Assembly: GCF_001907195.1 (NCBI RefSeq)
Contig: NZ_LVWA01000013.1
Span: forward strand, 1 to 64,000
From: Pontibacter flavimaris
GTDB taxonomy: Bacteria > Bacteroidota > Bacteroidia > Cytophagales > Hymenobacteraceae
Length of the DNA: 64,000 bases
Direction: 5' to 3'
Shown piece by piece: positions 54,989 through 63,987 of the stretch. Each line of letters begins with the position of its first letter. Within the stretch, counting starts at the first letter, position 1. A model generated the notes under the pieces. It did no database searches and was not told the origin of the DNA. It saw nothing but the letters and a program-made list of their open reading frames with translations. The position numbers and the translations under genes were made by a program.

Positions 54989-56848
54989 ATGCAAAGTATC
55001 CTACACAAAGCGAACCCCCTTATATCCTGCCGTTTATGGTTGCTGCCCCTGCTGGCCATCCTCCTGTGCTCCTGCGAGGGCTCCGATGCGCAGCGCAGGA
55101 GCTTTTCGGAAGAGCAGCGGCAGTTTTACCCGGTGGAGCGCCCCGCCGCCTATCACCGCCCCTCCTCGCTCATCGCCGCGCTGGAGGACAGTTCCTCGTA
55201 CTGGGTGGATTCTGTTTTCAATACCCTCACACCCGAGGAGCGTATCGCGCAGCTGATCATCATCGAGGCCTTCTCCAACAAGGGAGCAAAGTATGAGGCC
55301 GATGTCATGCGCCTGATCAAAGAGTATAAAGTAGGCGGTATCATCTTCTTCCAGGGCGGCCCGGTGCGGCAGGCAAGGCTCACCAACAAGTACCAGGCGG
55401 CCTCCAAAGTGCCCTTGTGGATTTCGATGGATGCCGAAACGGGCGTGGGCATGCGCCTGGACTCAGCAGTGGAGTACCCTTCGCAGCAGATGCTGGGCGC
55501 CCTAACCGACAACGACCTGATCTACCGCATGGGCGTGGAAGTGGCGCAGGAGTTTAAGCGGCTGGGCATGCACATCAACTTCGCACCGGTGGCCGACGTG
55601 AACAACAACCCCCGGAACCCGGTCATCAGCTACCGCTCCTTCGGGGAGGACAAGTATGAGGTGGCCGCCAAAAGCATCGCCTACATGCAGGGCATGCAGG
55701 ACGGCGGCATTATGGCCGTTGCCAAGCACTTCCCCGGCCACGGCGACACGGATGTGGACTCGCATTACGACCTGCCGGTTATCAATTTCGGGCGCGAACG
55801 CCTGGACTCGCTGGAGCTGTACCCGTTCCGGGAGCTGATAAAGCACGGCTTGGGCGGCATGATGGTGGCCCACATGCACATCCCGCAGCTCGACCCGGCC
55901 AAGAACGTGCCCTCCACCCTTTCCGAACCCATCGTGACCGGCCTGCTCAAGCAGGAGCTCAACTACAAAGGCCTGATCTTTACCGATGCCATGGTGATGA
56001 AAGGCGTAACGAAATATTTTGAGCCAGGTGAGGCGGAGGCCCGCGCCCTGATGGCCGGCAACGACGTGCTGGAGCGCCTGAACAGTGTGCCCAAAGCCAT
56101 CAGGGCCGTGCAAGAGGCGATCGAGAACGGCGACCTGACGCAGGAGGAGATTGACAGGCGCTGCAAGCGGGTGCTGGCGGCCAAGCAGTGGCTGGGGCTG
56201 GACAAGTATAAACCGGTGCAGTTGGAGAACCTCTACGAGGACCTGAACCCGCCCATTGCCGACCTCATCAATAAAAACATTGCCGACAACGCCATTACGC
56301 TGCTCAACAACAGGAAGAAGATGCTCCCGCTGCAGCAGACACCGCGCATGTCTATCGCCACCCTATCGGTGGGGGCCAGCCGCGTGACGGCTTTTCAGCG
56401 GCAGGTGAAGCACCACGCTACCGAAACCGACGATTTTTTCATCTCCCGGAAAGCTGATGCGCGGGAAACCAGGAAAATGTGGAAGCAGCTGAAGAAGTAC
56501 GATGTGGTGCTGGTGGCGCTCTACGGGCCAAGTATGCAACCGGGCAATAACTTGGGTTACTCTAAGGATGCCACTAAACTGGTGCAGCAGCTGGCAAAGT
56601 CGAACAAGGCCGTGGTCACGCTATTTAATAATGCCTATACCTTAAACCAGTTCCCGGACATCGAGAACAGCAGGGCACTGCTGGTAGGTTACCAGGGATA
56701 CTTCCATGCGCAGGCGGCCGCGGCCGAGGTGATCTTCGGCAAGGTGCCCGCCCGGGGCAAGCTGGCTGTCACCGTGAACAAGCATTATACTTTCGGCGAC
56801 GGCATTTACCTCAATAAACCCTTTATGGCAGGCCCTTCGGCGCCTTAA
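54989..56848 (+). CDS. Lipoprotein glycoside hydrolase family 3 enzyme (beta-N-acetylglucosaminidase-like)
   Basis: 619 residues. The N terminus ends in a lipobox LLCSC (Cys29 about), so the protein is probably a lipoprotein. A GH3 N-terminal TIM barrel (about 75-400) holds the NagZ-like loop KHFPGHGDT (Lys246, His247) and the nucleophile Asp333 in IFTDAMVMKGV. A GH3 C-terminal domain (about 430-600) follows. The KHFPGHG-x-T loop is typical of the NagZ-like branch that removes GlcNAc from peptidoglycan or chitin fragments. Many relatives in Bacteroidota have an extra beta-lactamase-like domain (about 1000 residues), which is absent here. The next gene, a lipoprotein-like hypothetical, begins 56 bases later. 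Confidence 0.9.
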   Translation: MQSILHKANPLISCRLWLLPLLAILLCSCEGSDAQRRSFSEEQRQFYPVERPAAYHRPSSLIAALEDSSSYWVDSVFNTLTPEERIAQLIIIEAFSNKGAKYEADVMRLIKEYKVGGIIFFQGGPVRQARLTNKYQAASKVPLWISMDAETGVGMRLDSAVEYPSQQMLGALTDNDLIYRMGVEVAQEFKRLGMHINFAPVADVNNNPRNPVISYRSFGEDKYEVAAKSIAYMQGMQDGGIMAVAKHFPGHGDTDVDSHYDLPVINFGRERLDSLELYPFRELIKHGLGGMMVAHMHIPQLDPAKNVPSTLSEPIVTGLLKQELNYKGLIFTDAMVMKGVTKYFEPGEAEARALMAGNDVLERLNSVPKAIRAVQEAIENGDLTQEEIDRRCKRVLAAKQWLGLDKYKPVQLENLYEDLNPPIADLINKNIADNAITLLNNRKKMLPLQQTPRMSIATLSVGASRVTAFQRQVKHHATETDDFFISRKADARETRKMWKQLKKYDVVLVALYGPSMQPGNNLGYSKDATKLVQQLAKSNKAVVTLFNNAYTLNQFPDIENSRALLVGYQGYFHAQAAAAEVIFGKVPARGKLAVTVNKHYTFGDGIYLNKPFMAGPSAP

Positions 56849-56904
56849 GCATCCTGAGCCGGCAAGTTTCGTACTATAGCTACACAACAAAATCCATAAG
56901 AAAC

Positions 56905-57618
56905 ATGCTGATGAAAAAGGCCCATCATACCCTTAAAATAACATTTATACTTTGTGTTGCCACCCTGCTCTGGCGTTGCGACGGCCGCCGGGAGGTGGAG
57001 GGCGATGAGACGGTGGTTGCCACCACGGAGGAGGGCGACACCGCCACGGTAGTAAAATCGGGGGAGACGGCGGAGCAGGAACTCGATGAGTTCAGGGGCT
57101 GGATGAACAAGCAGGCCGAGAAGGGGGATACCGCCATCCGCAGAGAGTGGCCAGAGGTAAAAGAGGAGCTGCGCCGCCGCAACGCCCAGCTGGAGAGCAG
57201 GTTCGACAGCCTTTCTGAAAAATCAAAGGCAGAGTACAGAGACCTGCAGCAACGCTACCAAAGCTGGGAAGAGCGCCAGGAACGCCGCATGCAGCAGCCG
57301 CTGGATGCCAGGAAAGTAACGACTTGGCAGGAACAGCTCCTCCGTGAGTACGATGACCTGGCACAACTGCAGCCTTCCCAGATGCGCGAGGCATACCTGA
57401 CCTTTATGGGCACCGTACGCACCAAACGCAAAAACTGGACCCAAGGCGACTGGGACTATGTGGACCATGTATACGGCAAACTGAACGTGCGCCGAGGCCA
57501 GTTGGAGAGCCAGATCAGCACGTCCGATAAGCTTAAGATACGTACCCTGCAGGCAGAATATTTAACGCTGGAAGGTGCTGCCGATACCAAGGATATGCTC
57601 CGGAACGTGGAGGAGTAG
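56905..57618 (+). CDS. Hypothetical lipoprotein-like coiled-coil protein
   Basis: 237 residues. A short N-terminal hydrophobic segment ends in LLWRCDGR, with a lipobox-like Cys that is not perfect (Arg at -1). The rest is charged and helical, with long Glu/Arg/Gln-rich heptad-like stretches (LRRRNAQLESRFDSLSEK; YRDLQQRYQSWEERQERR) and no known domain. Likely exported. It may be co-transcribed with the GH3 gene (56-base gap). Its function is unknown. Confidence 0.7.
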   Translation: MLMKKAHHTLKITFILCVATLLWRCDGRREVEGDETVVATTEEGDTATVVKSGETAEQELDEFRGWMNKQAEKGDTAIRREWPEVKEELRRRNAQLESRFDSLSEKSKAEYRDLQQRYQSWEERQERRMQQPLDARKVTTWQEQLLREYDDLAQLQPSQMREAYLTFMGTVRTKRKNWTQGDWDYVDHVYGKLNVRRGQLESQISTSDKLKIRTLQAEYLTLEGAADTKDMLRNVEE

Positions 57619-57754
57619 CGGGAGAGGCGATAGCCTTGCCGGCTATTAGGCGATGGGGAATCGGTAAAGTATAACTTTATACCTTCGCGCCCGCCTTCAT
57701 CTTTTCCAGAAGTTTGTTCCGGGATCTTGTGAACTATGCAGGTAGCTTAAGGTC

Positions 57755-58015
57755 TCAGCAAATCCATTGCGCAACGGCAATAAACGGAATCTGAAGGCAT
57801 GCTGGTGCTTCAGTCCTGTTGAGATAAACAGGGTCGGAAGAGATATCGCATGTATAGGTAAGCACGCCGGGCACTTGCCGCTTCAGTTCCTCCAAAGCTT
57901 CTTCGTTGACATCGCACACAAAAACAGTGGCTCCTGTGGCCGTAAATGCCTTCACTGTTTCCAGGTCAATCCCGGCAGCGCCATCGATAGTTATTAATAC
58001 TTTTCGGCTCTTGAC
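57755..58015 (-). pseudogene. Decayed short-chain dehydrogenase fragment
   Basis: The minus-strand frame reads KVLITIDGAAGIDLETVKAF then TATGATVFVCDVNEEALEEL, clearly the N-terminal Rossmann half of an SDR. The nucleotide loop TGGASGIG has decayed to TIDGAAGID. There is no start codon (a stop lies just upstream at 58016-58018) and the frame loses similarity after about 65 residues and stops. Only about a quarter of a normal SDR (about 250 residues) remains. It stands in a gap between the coiled-coil protein gene and the FMN reductase gene. Confidence 0.75.
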
Positions 58016-58029
58016 TTATAGGTTGAGGT

Positions 58030-58062
58030 AAACAAGGGGCTCCTGACAGGAGCCCCTTGTTT
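58030..58062. terminator. Terminator of the FMN reductase gene
   Basis: AAACAAGGGGCTCCTG / CAGGAGCCCCTTGTTT, a near-continuous palindrome of 16-bp arms around one base. It lies 9 bases after the stop codon at 58072 on the minus strand. Confidence 0.8.
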
Positions 58063-58071
58063 ATCATACAC

Positions 58072-58644
58072 TCAGTTTACGTTTTCAGGCTTGTTGACGT
58101 GCGTTTTAACCCATTGCTCAAACGCCTCCATAAAGCTTCTCAAAAAATCTTTGGTGGAGTCGTTGGTCAGGTTGCCGTTTTCGTCGAACAGCGACGCTGC
58201 ATCCCCGATATAGGCTTCGGGCTGGGCCATAGTATGCACATTCACGAAAACCAGCGACTGGCGTAGGTGGTGGTTGGCGCCAAACCCGCTTATGTTTCCG
58301 ATGGAGACACTCACCACCGCCGCAGGCTTTCCGTCCCAGGAGTTCTTCCCGTATGGGCGCGAGCCCACATCGATGGCATTTTTGAGCACGCCCGGCACCG
58401 AGCGGTTATACTCCGGCGTCAGGAAAAGCAGGCCATCGGCCTCCCTGATCTTCTGCCGGAACTCCTCCCATTCCCGGGGTGGTGTGTCTTCCAGGTCTTC
58501 ATTGAACATCGGGAGTTGCCCAATGCTTACCAGTTCAAGCGACAGTGACTCCGGTGCAAGCGCCTTAAGCGCTTTCGCTGTTTTCAGGTTGAAGGATTCT
58601 TTGCGGAGACTCCCCACGAATACAGCGATCTTATACTTTTCCAT
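58072..58644 (-). CDS. NADPH-dependent FMN reductase family protein
   Basis: 190 residues from ATG 58644. The frame is open 43 codons further upstream but those residues are not conserved-looking. The flavodoxin-like fold shows the phosphate-binding loop VGSLRKESFNLKTAKAL (about 9-25) and the second FMN motif LTPEYNRSVPGVLKNAIDVGSR (about 76-97). The family includes chromate reductases and azoreductases (YieF/ChrR-like) that reduce quinones and xenobiotics with NAD(P)H. Length is typical. Confidence 0.92.
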   Translation of the reverse strand: MEKYKIAVFVGSLRKESFNLKTAKALKALAPESLSLELVSIGQLPMFNEDLEDTPPREWEEFRQKIREADGLLFLTPEYNRSVPGVLKNAIDVGSRPYGKNSWDGKPAAVVSVSIGNISGFGANHHLRQSLVFVNVHTMAQPEAYIGDAASLFDENGNLTNDSTKDFLRSFMEAFEQWVKTHVNKPENVN

Positions 58645-58991
58645 AGTTCTATTTTTGGTTTTAATTGCTTTTACATATCGGCCTGTCCCGCTTCTGTCAG
58701 CCTGGGTAAGGCCTTGCAGGCCTGCGCCTGTAGCACCCTCTCGGCCTGCCATGTCCTGGAGCATCCGATACAACAGTACACGGTAATACAGACAGCAAGG
58801 TTGCTTGAAACATGGCTGATATTCAGCTTCTTTATTTTACCTGCTCCGCTGCCCGCGCAGTTTTCACGCCCGGTAATCCTTTAGCTCGTGTCATTTTCAG
58901 AAGGAGGGCACCGCTATGTTCTCCTTAGCCCAACTCCTTAGCTTAAACGCACCGGAGACAACGGATTCCCAGCTGGCAATGCCGCTAAAAA
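58645..58991. other. 347-base gap, no gene seen
   Basis: Region between the FMN reductase start and the Nudix terminator. No credible frame or repeat. Likely carries the FMN reductase promoter, but no -7 box was found. Confidence 0.5.
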
Positions 58992-59027
58992 ACAATGCCG
59001 GCCATACTTCAAAGTATAGCCGGCATT
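58992..59027 (-). terminator. Terminator of the Nudix gene
   Basis: A 17-bp stem with one mismatch. On the minus strand it is followed by TTTTTT. The AAGTAT/ATACTT word forms the tip of the stem. Confidence 0.85.
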
Positions 59028-59057
59028 GCTCCCGGGGAAGTATGAAAATGCGTGCCC

Positions 59058-59573
59058 TTATCTTCGGTTCAGCCTTGCCCACTGCTGCGCGATGATGGTT
59101 TTGGCGTCAGGAGTCTCGAGCGCGTCCAACTCCTCAGGGCTCAGGTGCAGCACCTCGATGAACTCGTGCTCGTGTGCGTTGCCGCCGCCTGCGCCGTTCT
59201 GCTGCGTTACCTCGGCATAGTATAGCATTACCCGCTCAGTGGTGCCGCCCGGCGAGGAGTAGAAGGTGTGCAGGTGCTGCAGCTTGTCCACGTGGTAGCC
59301 GGTTTCCTCCTCAATTTCGCGGGTAATGCTTTCCTCGGGCTGCTCTCCTTTGTCCACCATGCCGGCTACCACCTCCACCAGCTCCGACTCCGAGCCCACC
59401 CGGAACTGCCGGGTCAGGATGTACTGCTGCTTTTCGGTGTCAAATATCAGGGCGGCTACGGCATCACCGCGGTCGAACTGCTCTCTGGTAAACGTATGGC
59501 CTTGCTGCTCTACGGTGAGTTTATAGATCTTAAAATAGCCGTCATAGGCTTTCTCTCTGTTGTTGATTTTCAT
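59058..59573 (-). CDS. Nudix hydrolase (ADP-ribose/GDP-mannose pyrophosphatase-like)
   Basis: 171 residues with an intact Nudix box at about residues 71-93: GMVDKGEQPEESITREIEEE followed by TGY, with the metal-binding REIEEE. A Phe-rich recognition loop YSSPGGTTERVMLYYAEV follows, as in the ADP-ribose pyrophosphatase and NudK group. It would cleave a nucleoside diphosphate sugar, such as ADP-ribose or GDP-mannose, to a nucleotide and a sugar phosphate. The start MKINNREKAYDGYFKIYK is typical of NudK-like proteins, and NudK is the more likely match. Confidence 0.9.
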   Translation of the reverse strand: MKINNREKAYDGYFKIYKLTVEQQGHTFTREQFDRGDAVAALIFDTEKQQYILTRQFRVGSESELVEVVAGMVDKGEQPEESITREIEEETGYHVDKLQHLHTFYSSPGGTTERVMLYYAEVTQQNGAGGGNAHEHEFIEVLHLSPEELDALETPDAKTIIAQQWARLNRR

Positions 59574-59650
59574 AAGGGTGAATGCTGTGGCAAGTATAAA
59601 GATAGCAAATCCAAAATACAGCCTGTTTTATACTTGGCACAAGTATGAGC

Positions 59651-60673
59651 TTATACTTCGTTGTTTTTGATGGCGGCCTTTTGCGTGCGTTCCGTCAGCC
59701 ACGACTCCGACAGCGGCGTTTCGCTCTCGTAGCCTCTGGCCCTGCTTTTCCCGATGCCTCCTTCGCCAGGCAGTAGGGCATTTACCAGTGCCAGCACATC
59801 GGTGGTGAGCCCCGGAGAAAGCCTGTGCAGCAGCTCCCCGATAGTAGCCAGGGCCGTGGTGGTGACGGTGGCATCGCCGTGGCGCAGGGCGTTCAGCATC
59901 TTTCTAGCCGAGTCCTCGGCGGGGATCGAGGTCAGCGGGCTTGAGTCCATGATCTTGAACAGCGCATACTCTTGCTTGTGGTGCCCCTTTATGAGGGCGT
60001 TGCGCGGGCTGCCCGTTTGCATCAGGCCGGGCGTGGCCGTGGTGACCAGGATGTTATACTTCTTCAGCTCGGCCCTTAGCCCTTCCGACAAGCCCACCAG
60101 GGCAAACTTGCTGGCGCTGTAGGGCACCAGGTGTGGCACGCTCACGCGCCCGCCGATGGAGGCGATGTTCAGGATGCGGCCTCCGCCCCGGGCCTTCATG
60201 GCGGGCAATACGGCCAGCGTGGTATAAATCGGTGCCCAGTAGTGGACGTTAATAGCCTCCTCAAACTCCTGCACTGTCATCTCGGCCACCGGACCCGCGT
60301 GGATGATCCCGGCGTTGTTGATGAGCACGTCGATCGGGCTGAACTCGTTCTGCACGTTGGTGATCATGTCGTTGACCTGCTGCTGGTCTGTCACGTCGCA
60401 CTGCTGCACCAGCACCTCGGCACCGTTTCCGGCCAGCTCCAGGCGGGCGTTCTCCAGTTCGGTTTTGTCGCGGGCGCAGAGCACCAGCCTGGCTCCCTCC
60501 TGTGCCAGCTGCCGCGCCATCACCAGCCCCAGCCCCCGGCTGCCGCCCGTTATCAGCACTGTTTTCCCTCTAAAGTCGTAGGCCGTGAGTTGGCGGGTAA
60601 CGGCACGGCCCACGGCCAGCGCACTTAACCCGGCGGCAAGCCAGAAAAGCTTTTTCTTATCTGTTGTTTCCAT
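59651..60673 (-). CDS. Membrane-associated SDR family NAD(P)-dependent oxidoreductase
   Basis: About 340 residues from ATG 60673. Fourteen further codons are open upstream. An N-terminal hydrophobic stretch (about 8-22) may anchor it to the membrane. The classical SDR core follows: VLITGGSRGLGLVMARQL (about 38-55), NNAGI (about 114), and the active site Ser with YSASK (about 185-189). The C-terminal 100 residues (MLNALRHGDATVTTTALAT...) form an extra helical region. Substrate unknown. Confidence 0.9.
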   Translation of the reverse strand: METTDKKKLFWLAAGLSALAVGRAVTRQLTAYDFRGKTVLITGGSRGLGLVMARQLAQEGARLVLCARDKTELENARLELAGNGAEVLVQQCDVTDQQQVNDMITNVQNEFSPIDVLINNAGIIHAGPVAEMTVQEFEEAINVHYWAPIYTTLAVLPAMKARGGGRILNIASIGGRVSVPHLVPYSASKFALVGLSEGLRAELKKYNILVTTATPGLMQTGSPRNALIKGHHKQEYALFKIMDSSPLTSIPAEDSARKMLNALRHGDATVTTTALATIGELLHRLSPGLTTDVLALVNALLPGEGGIGKSRARGYESETPLSESWLTERTQKAAIKNNEV

Positions 60674-60763
60674 AGGTAGCGAAGTATAAAACGAAAGGCA
60701 GGTGCACAGGCGCATCTGCCTTTACCTCTACGCGGGAGGAATAGCGGGGTTAAGTATAATTTG

Positions 60764-61534
60764 CTACTTGGAGAAGAGCTTGAGCTTGTTCTTGAGCACG
60801 GGCGTGTACTGCAGCTTCACGGCCAGCACCGCGTACTCATCCCGGCGGGAGCCGTTGGAAAGCACGGGCGGGATGTTGTCGAGCAGGTCGGTACTCGTGA
60901 CGCGGTAAACCGCCTCCCCGGCAATGCTGAACTCATCGTTGATGAAAAAACGGACACCACCGCCCACAGGCACCACCGCCGCGAAAGCCGGGTATTCCTG
61001 TTCCGGGTCGTAGGTGGCCTGGGTGTCGTCGAGGCTGCGGTTGGCCGGGAACGAGGAGGCGGTGTAGTATAAGCCTCCCAGGCCCACCCGCAGGTAGGGC
61101 ACCGCGAACCGCTTGCGCTTGGCGCGGTAGTTCCCCGATCCGGCATAGGTGTCGAGCAGGTTGATCACCGCAGAGGCCGACAATTCGATCACCTCCGACT
61201 CAAACGCAATGTTTAGCGGGGCTTCGGGATTCTTCTCCACGGCGCCCAGCTTCACGTAGTCCAGCGTGCCGCTTACGCCGAAGTATGGCGAGAGCTTGTA
61301 GAGGCCGCCCACACTCACGTTCGGGCCAAAGTCGATGCAGTCCACGCTGCCGCAAATATCACTTCTGACAGCCGTAACGCCACCGCCCACCAGTATCACC
61401 CAGCCGCGCTCCTGCACATTGGTGGTTTTGCTGCTGCGTTTGTAGCGATACTGCTGCTGTTGCGCCAGTGCGTCCCAGGGAAAAAGTATAAGCAGAGAGA
61501 AAAGTATGAGTAAGTAGTATGGTTTCCTGTTCAT
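60764..61534 (-). CDS. Exported beta-barrel-type hypothetical protein
   Basis: 256 residues from ATG 61534, a signal peptide with a long hydrophobic core (YLLILFSLLILFPWDALAQ), then alternating strands typical of outer-membrane beta-barrels: GWVILVGGGVTAVRSD, VSVGGLYKLSPYFGVSG, VPYLRVGLGGLYYTASS and VAVKLQYTPVLKNKLKLF. Two Cys (ICGSVDCID) could form a disulphide. No known family was recognised beyond outer-membrane protein. Upstream frames open to 61609 but without signal. Confidence 0.75.
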   Translation of the reverse strand: MNRKPYYLLILFSLLILFPWDALAQQQQYRYKRSSKTTNVQERGWVILVGGGVTAVRSDICGSVDCIDFGPNVSVGGLYKLSPYFGVSGTLDYVKLGAVEKNPEAPLNIAFESEVIELSASAVINLLDTYAGSGNYRAKRKRFAVPYLRVGLGGLYYTASSFPANRSLDDTQATYDPEQEYPAFAAVVPVGGGVRFFINDEFSIAGEAVYRVTSTDLLDNIPPVLSNGSRRDEYAVLAVKLQYTPVLKNKLKLFSK

Positions 61535-61767
61535 ATCCTCAGACAGGTTTAACATCATTTTGCCAGGCCTGTTGGCGGGGAAACAGCTGCCGCTGCCATG
61601 CCCTTGCACGTGCCTGTAGCCTCTTCTTCTCTACGGTTCCGCGGGCAGAAAGATGGTGCTTTCGCGATAAATATATACGAATATCGGAATAGTTAAAGTA
61701 TAAAATATACGCGTCTGAGGACAGCAGCTGATTTTTAAAGTATGGATGGGGATTGCACCTGTTCTTA

Positions 61768-62694
61768 CTACGGCTTGGCTGGCTGCTGCACCGGAAGCCG
61801 CTGCAGGTTGTTGTCCATCAGCTCCAGGAAATCCAGCACCAGCGCCGCCGCATCGGGGTAAAAGGCATGGGTGATGTTCTCGTAATCGTCGGTGGGCTGG
61901 TGGTAATGGGGGTGGTCTTCCACGCCGAAGTATACGTAGGGTATGCCGCGCTCATGAAACCGGAAGTGGTCCGATTGGCCGGTCCAGTCGTCCCTGCCCT
62001 GCTCGGGGCGGTCGTGGCCCAGCACCAGGCGCGCCTGTTTTCTCGGCTTCACCTTCAGCAGATATGGCTTCAGCTGCGGATAATGAAAAGTGCCGCTGGC
62101 GTAAAGTTCGCCCTTCGGGTTGATGCCCAGCATGTCCATGTTCACGTTGAGCAGGATGTTGTGCAGCGGCACCGGTGGCTGCTCCAGAAACGCCTTCGCG
62201 CCGGACAAGCCCAGTTCTTCGCCATCGAGGGCGGCAAAAATAATGGTGTGCTTTGGGGGATGCTTCGCAAAATGGGCGGCAGCGGCCAAAAGCGCGCCCA
62301 CCCCGGAGGCGTTGTCGTCTGCGCCGTTGTAGATCTTGCCGTTGCGCTGGCCCACGTGGTCGTAGTGCGCCGTTACCACGATCACCTTGTCTGATTTACC
62401 CGGCAGGTAGCCCAGCAGGTTGGTGGCCTGCTCTACCTGCGCCCGCCTGTTATTGATCTGGAAATGCTGCTTGTAGCTGTCGTTAAACGGCTTCAGCCCT
62501 ATCTCCTCGAAACGCTTCAGGATATACTCCTGCGCCATCAGGTTGCCCTCCGTGCCACTCAAACGCCCCTGCATCGAGTCGGCCGACAGCACTTTAACAT
62601 CCCGCAACAGCAAGGCGGCATCAGGTTTACTTTTCTGCGCCAGGCCAAGGATGGGTGTGGCAAGGATAAAAGCGAGGGCAAGGGTCTTTTTCAT
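61768..62694 (-). CDS. M28 family zinc peptidase
   Basis: 308 residues from ATG 62694 (20 codons open upstream). A signal peptide (MKKTLALAFILATPILGLAQ) is followed by the M28 fold with all zinc ligands: His in TAHYDHVG (about 128-135), Asp in GADDNASGV (about 144), Glu-Glu in LDGEELGLSG (about 176-177), Asp in MDMLG (about 205) and His in PHYHQPTDDYEN (about 262-273). It is close to the aminopeptidase/QPCT-like exported branch. It would remove N-terminal residues from peptides in the periplasm or outside. Confidence 0.92.
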   Translation of the reverse strand: MKKTLALAFILATPILGLAQKSKPDAALLLRDVKVLSADSMQGRLSGTEGNLMAQEYILKRFEEIGLKPFNDSYKQHFQINNRRAQVEQATNLLGYLPGKSDKVIVVTAHYDHVGQRNGKIYNGADDNASGVGALLAAAAHFAKHPPKHTIIFAALDGEELGLSGAKAFLEQPPVPLHNILLNVNMDMLGINPKGELYASGTFHYPQLKPYLLKVKPRKQARLVLGHDRPEQGRDDWTGQSDHFRFHERGIPYVYFGVEDHPHYHQPTDDYENITHAFYPDAAALVLDFLELMDNNLQRLPVQQPAKP

Positions 62695-63365
62695 GGGAGC
62701 TAAAAGCCGAAGATAGGTGATGTGTATGGTTTTGGCAAATTCAGGGATGTCCATAAATAGTGTGTTATCTGCCCCTGCCCTGGTCCCTCTGCTTCACCCC
62801 ACCCCAGCCCTCCCCTAAAAACAAGGGAGGGAGCTCTGCAGTACAGAATCCAACCACCCCTGCCCCTCAGAGCTTCGCTCGCTACCATCGAACTCGTGTT
62901 CTCAGTAGTCCAAGGAGGGGAGTCTGTAATTACCACTTCCAAAGTATGGGTTTCATAGTTGCTGTTCTCGCGCGGACAGGTCGCGACCTGTCCCTACAAG
63001 TATAAACCCACCCCTAGCCCTTCCGAGGAGGGGAGTTATACTTGCTCCTTTTCCTGTCATCTCGAGCAGCGCGAGAGATCTATCGGGAATTCTAAGGGAT
63101 CTCTCATTTCATTCGAGATGACAGTAAGGCCGTAGCTATCGAACTGATCCCAGTCCTTGGGTTGAGCGCCTTGTGAGATCCGGTGCCACGATAGTGGCAG
63201 CGCCCTGGCGCAGGAGGGAACACAGCGCGATGCGGGAAGACGAGCCCTCCCGGGCTGGAGGGAGCCAAAGCTAGAGGTGCAAAGATAGGTTTGTGGGAAC
63301 TAGAGGATCAGCAGGAGCTAGTAAGTATAGCTTGTCTCAGGTTGCAGGAAGCAGGGGCTAAGAGA

Positions 63366-63388
63366 GGCACAAGCGGACGCTTGCGCCA
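63366..63388 (-). repeat. 23-base REP-like hairpin unit, copy 2
   Basis: Exact inverted copy of 50981-51003. Confidence 0.9.
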
Positions 63389-63457
63389 GCATCGGGCATA
63401 GCAGAAGCAAGTATGGCTTTTCAAGCCAGCCGAGTTACAGACTCGACATCATAGTAA

Positions 63458-63480
63458 GGCACAAGCGGACGCTTGCGCCA
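63458..63480 (-). repeat. 23-base REP-like hairpin unit, copy 3
   Basis: Second exact inverted copy of the unit at 50981-51003, 92 bases after copy 2. The bases between hold TAACTCGGC-type sequence also found at about 50876. Confidence 0.9.
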
Positions 63481-63555
63481 GAAACTGGAAGTATAAAAGT
63501 ATAACCCAAGTATAAACTGCTGCAGCTTTGCATATTGAACAGGTATAAAAACAGA

Positions 63556-63599
63556 ACAGCCCCTGCTACGCCGGCAAAAGCCAGCACAGCAGGAGCTGC
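63556..63599 (-). terminator. Terminator of the small gene at 63624
   Basis: AGCCCCTGCT / AGCAGGAGCT (one mismatch) with an inner GCCGGC arm. On the minus strand it is followed by GTTCTGTTTTTA. Confidence 0.7.
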
Positions 63600-63623
63600 T
63601 CCCTTCAAACTATTTCTATCTTC

Positions 63624-63836
63624 TTACAGCGACCGCACCCACTCAATCCAGTTGCGCTGGGGGCCAGGCTGCATGTGATGCTCTAAATCTGTCTCAGAAC
63701 GATCGGCTTCCGGGGTATAGGCTTCTTTGTAACCTACCATTTCCCCGCGGTTCACCCATCCCTCCTGGCGCATGTAAAATCTTATGGCACTCGCTTCTAC
63801 AAACAGTTCCTCGGTTCTTAAATCGTTGTAGTTCAT
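63624..63836 (-). CDS. Small hypothetical protein
   Basis: 70 residues, cytoplasmic, acidic, with a fully used frame (MNYNDLRTEELFVEASAIRF ... PQRNWIEWVRSL) and no signal peptide. No known domain recognised. It has its own terminator hairpin 25 bases after the stop, and it lies outside the composite repeat, which supports a real gene. Confidence 0.7.
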   Translation of the reverse strand: MNYNDLRTEELFVEASAIRFYMRQEGWVNRGEMVGYKEAYTPEADRSETDLEHHMQPGPQRNWIEWVRSL

Positions 63837-63966
63837 CTGCTTCTTCAGTTGAAAATTTATACTATGGCTAAAAAAATCTAACAGAAGAAGTATAAAAAGC
63901 GTGCCACTACGATTGCATTCCCTTAAAAGTTACAAACACATCATAATATTTTTAAGAAAACAAAAA

Positions 63967-63987
63967 AGCCAGGTGCTCTACCTGGCT
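63967..63987 (-). terminator. Terminator of a gene beyond the right edge
   Basis: AGCCAGGT / ACCTGGCT with a 5-base loop, followed on the minus strand by TTTTTTG. The gene it ends must lie to the right of 64000. Confidence 0.75.

Larger units (their letters stand above)
62770..63490 (-). repeat. Composite intergenic repeat, copy B (inverted)
   Basis: Inverted counterpart of 50860-51600, about 720 gene-free bases. Read on the minus strand, the order of blocks matches copy A from the 23-base hairpin (two copies here) through CTTAGCCCCTGCTTCCTGCA to GGTTGGATTC. Together the two copies flank 11 kb of genes in inverted orientation. Confidence 0.9.

Noticed and set aside
58645..58773. Longer N terminus for the FMN reductase
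   Set aside because: The upstream 43 codons lack family similarity. The flavodoxin-like fold starts at MEKYKIAVFVGS.
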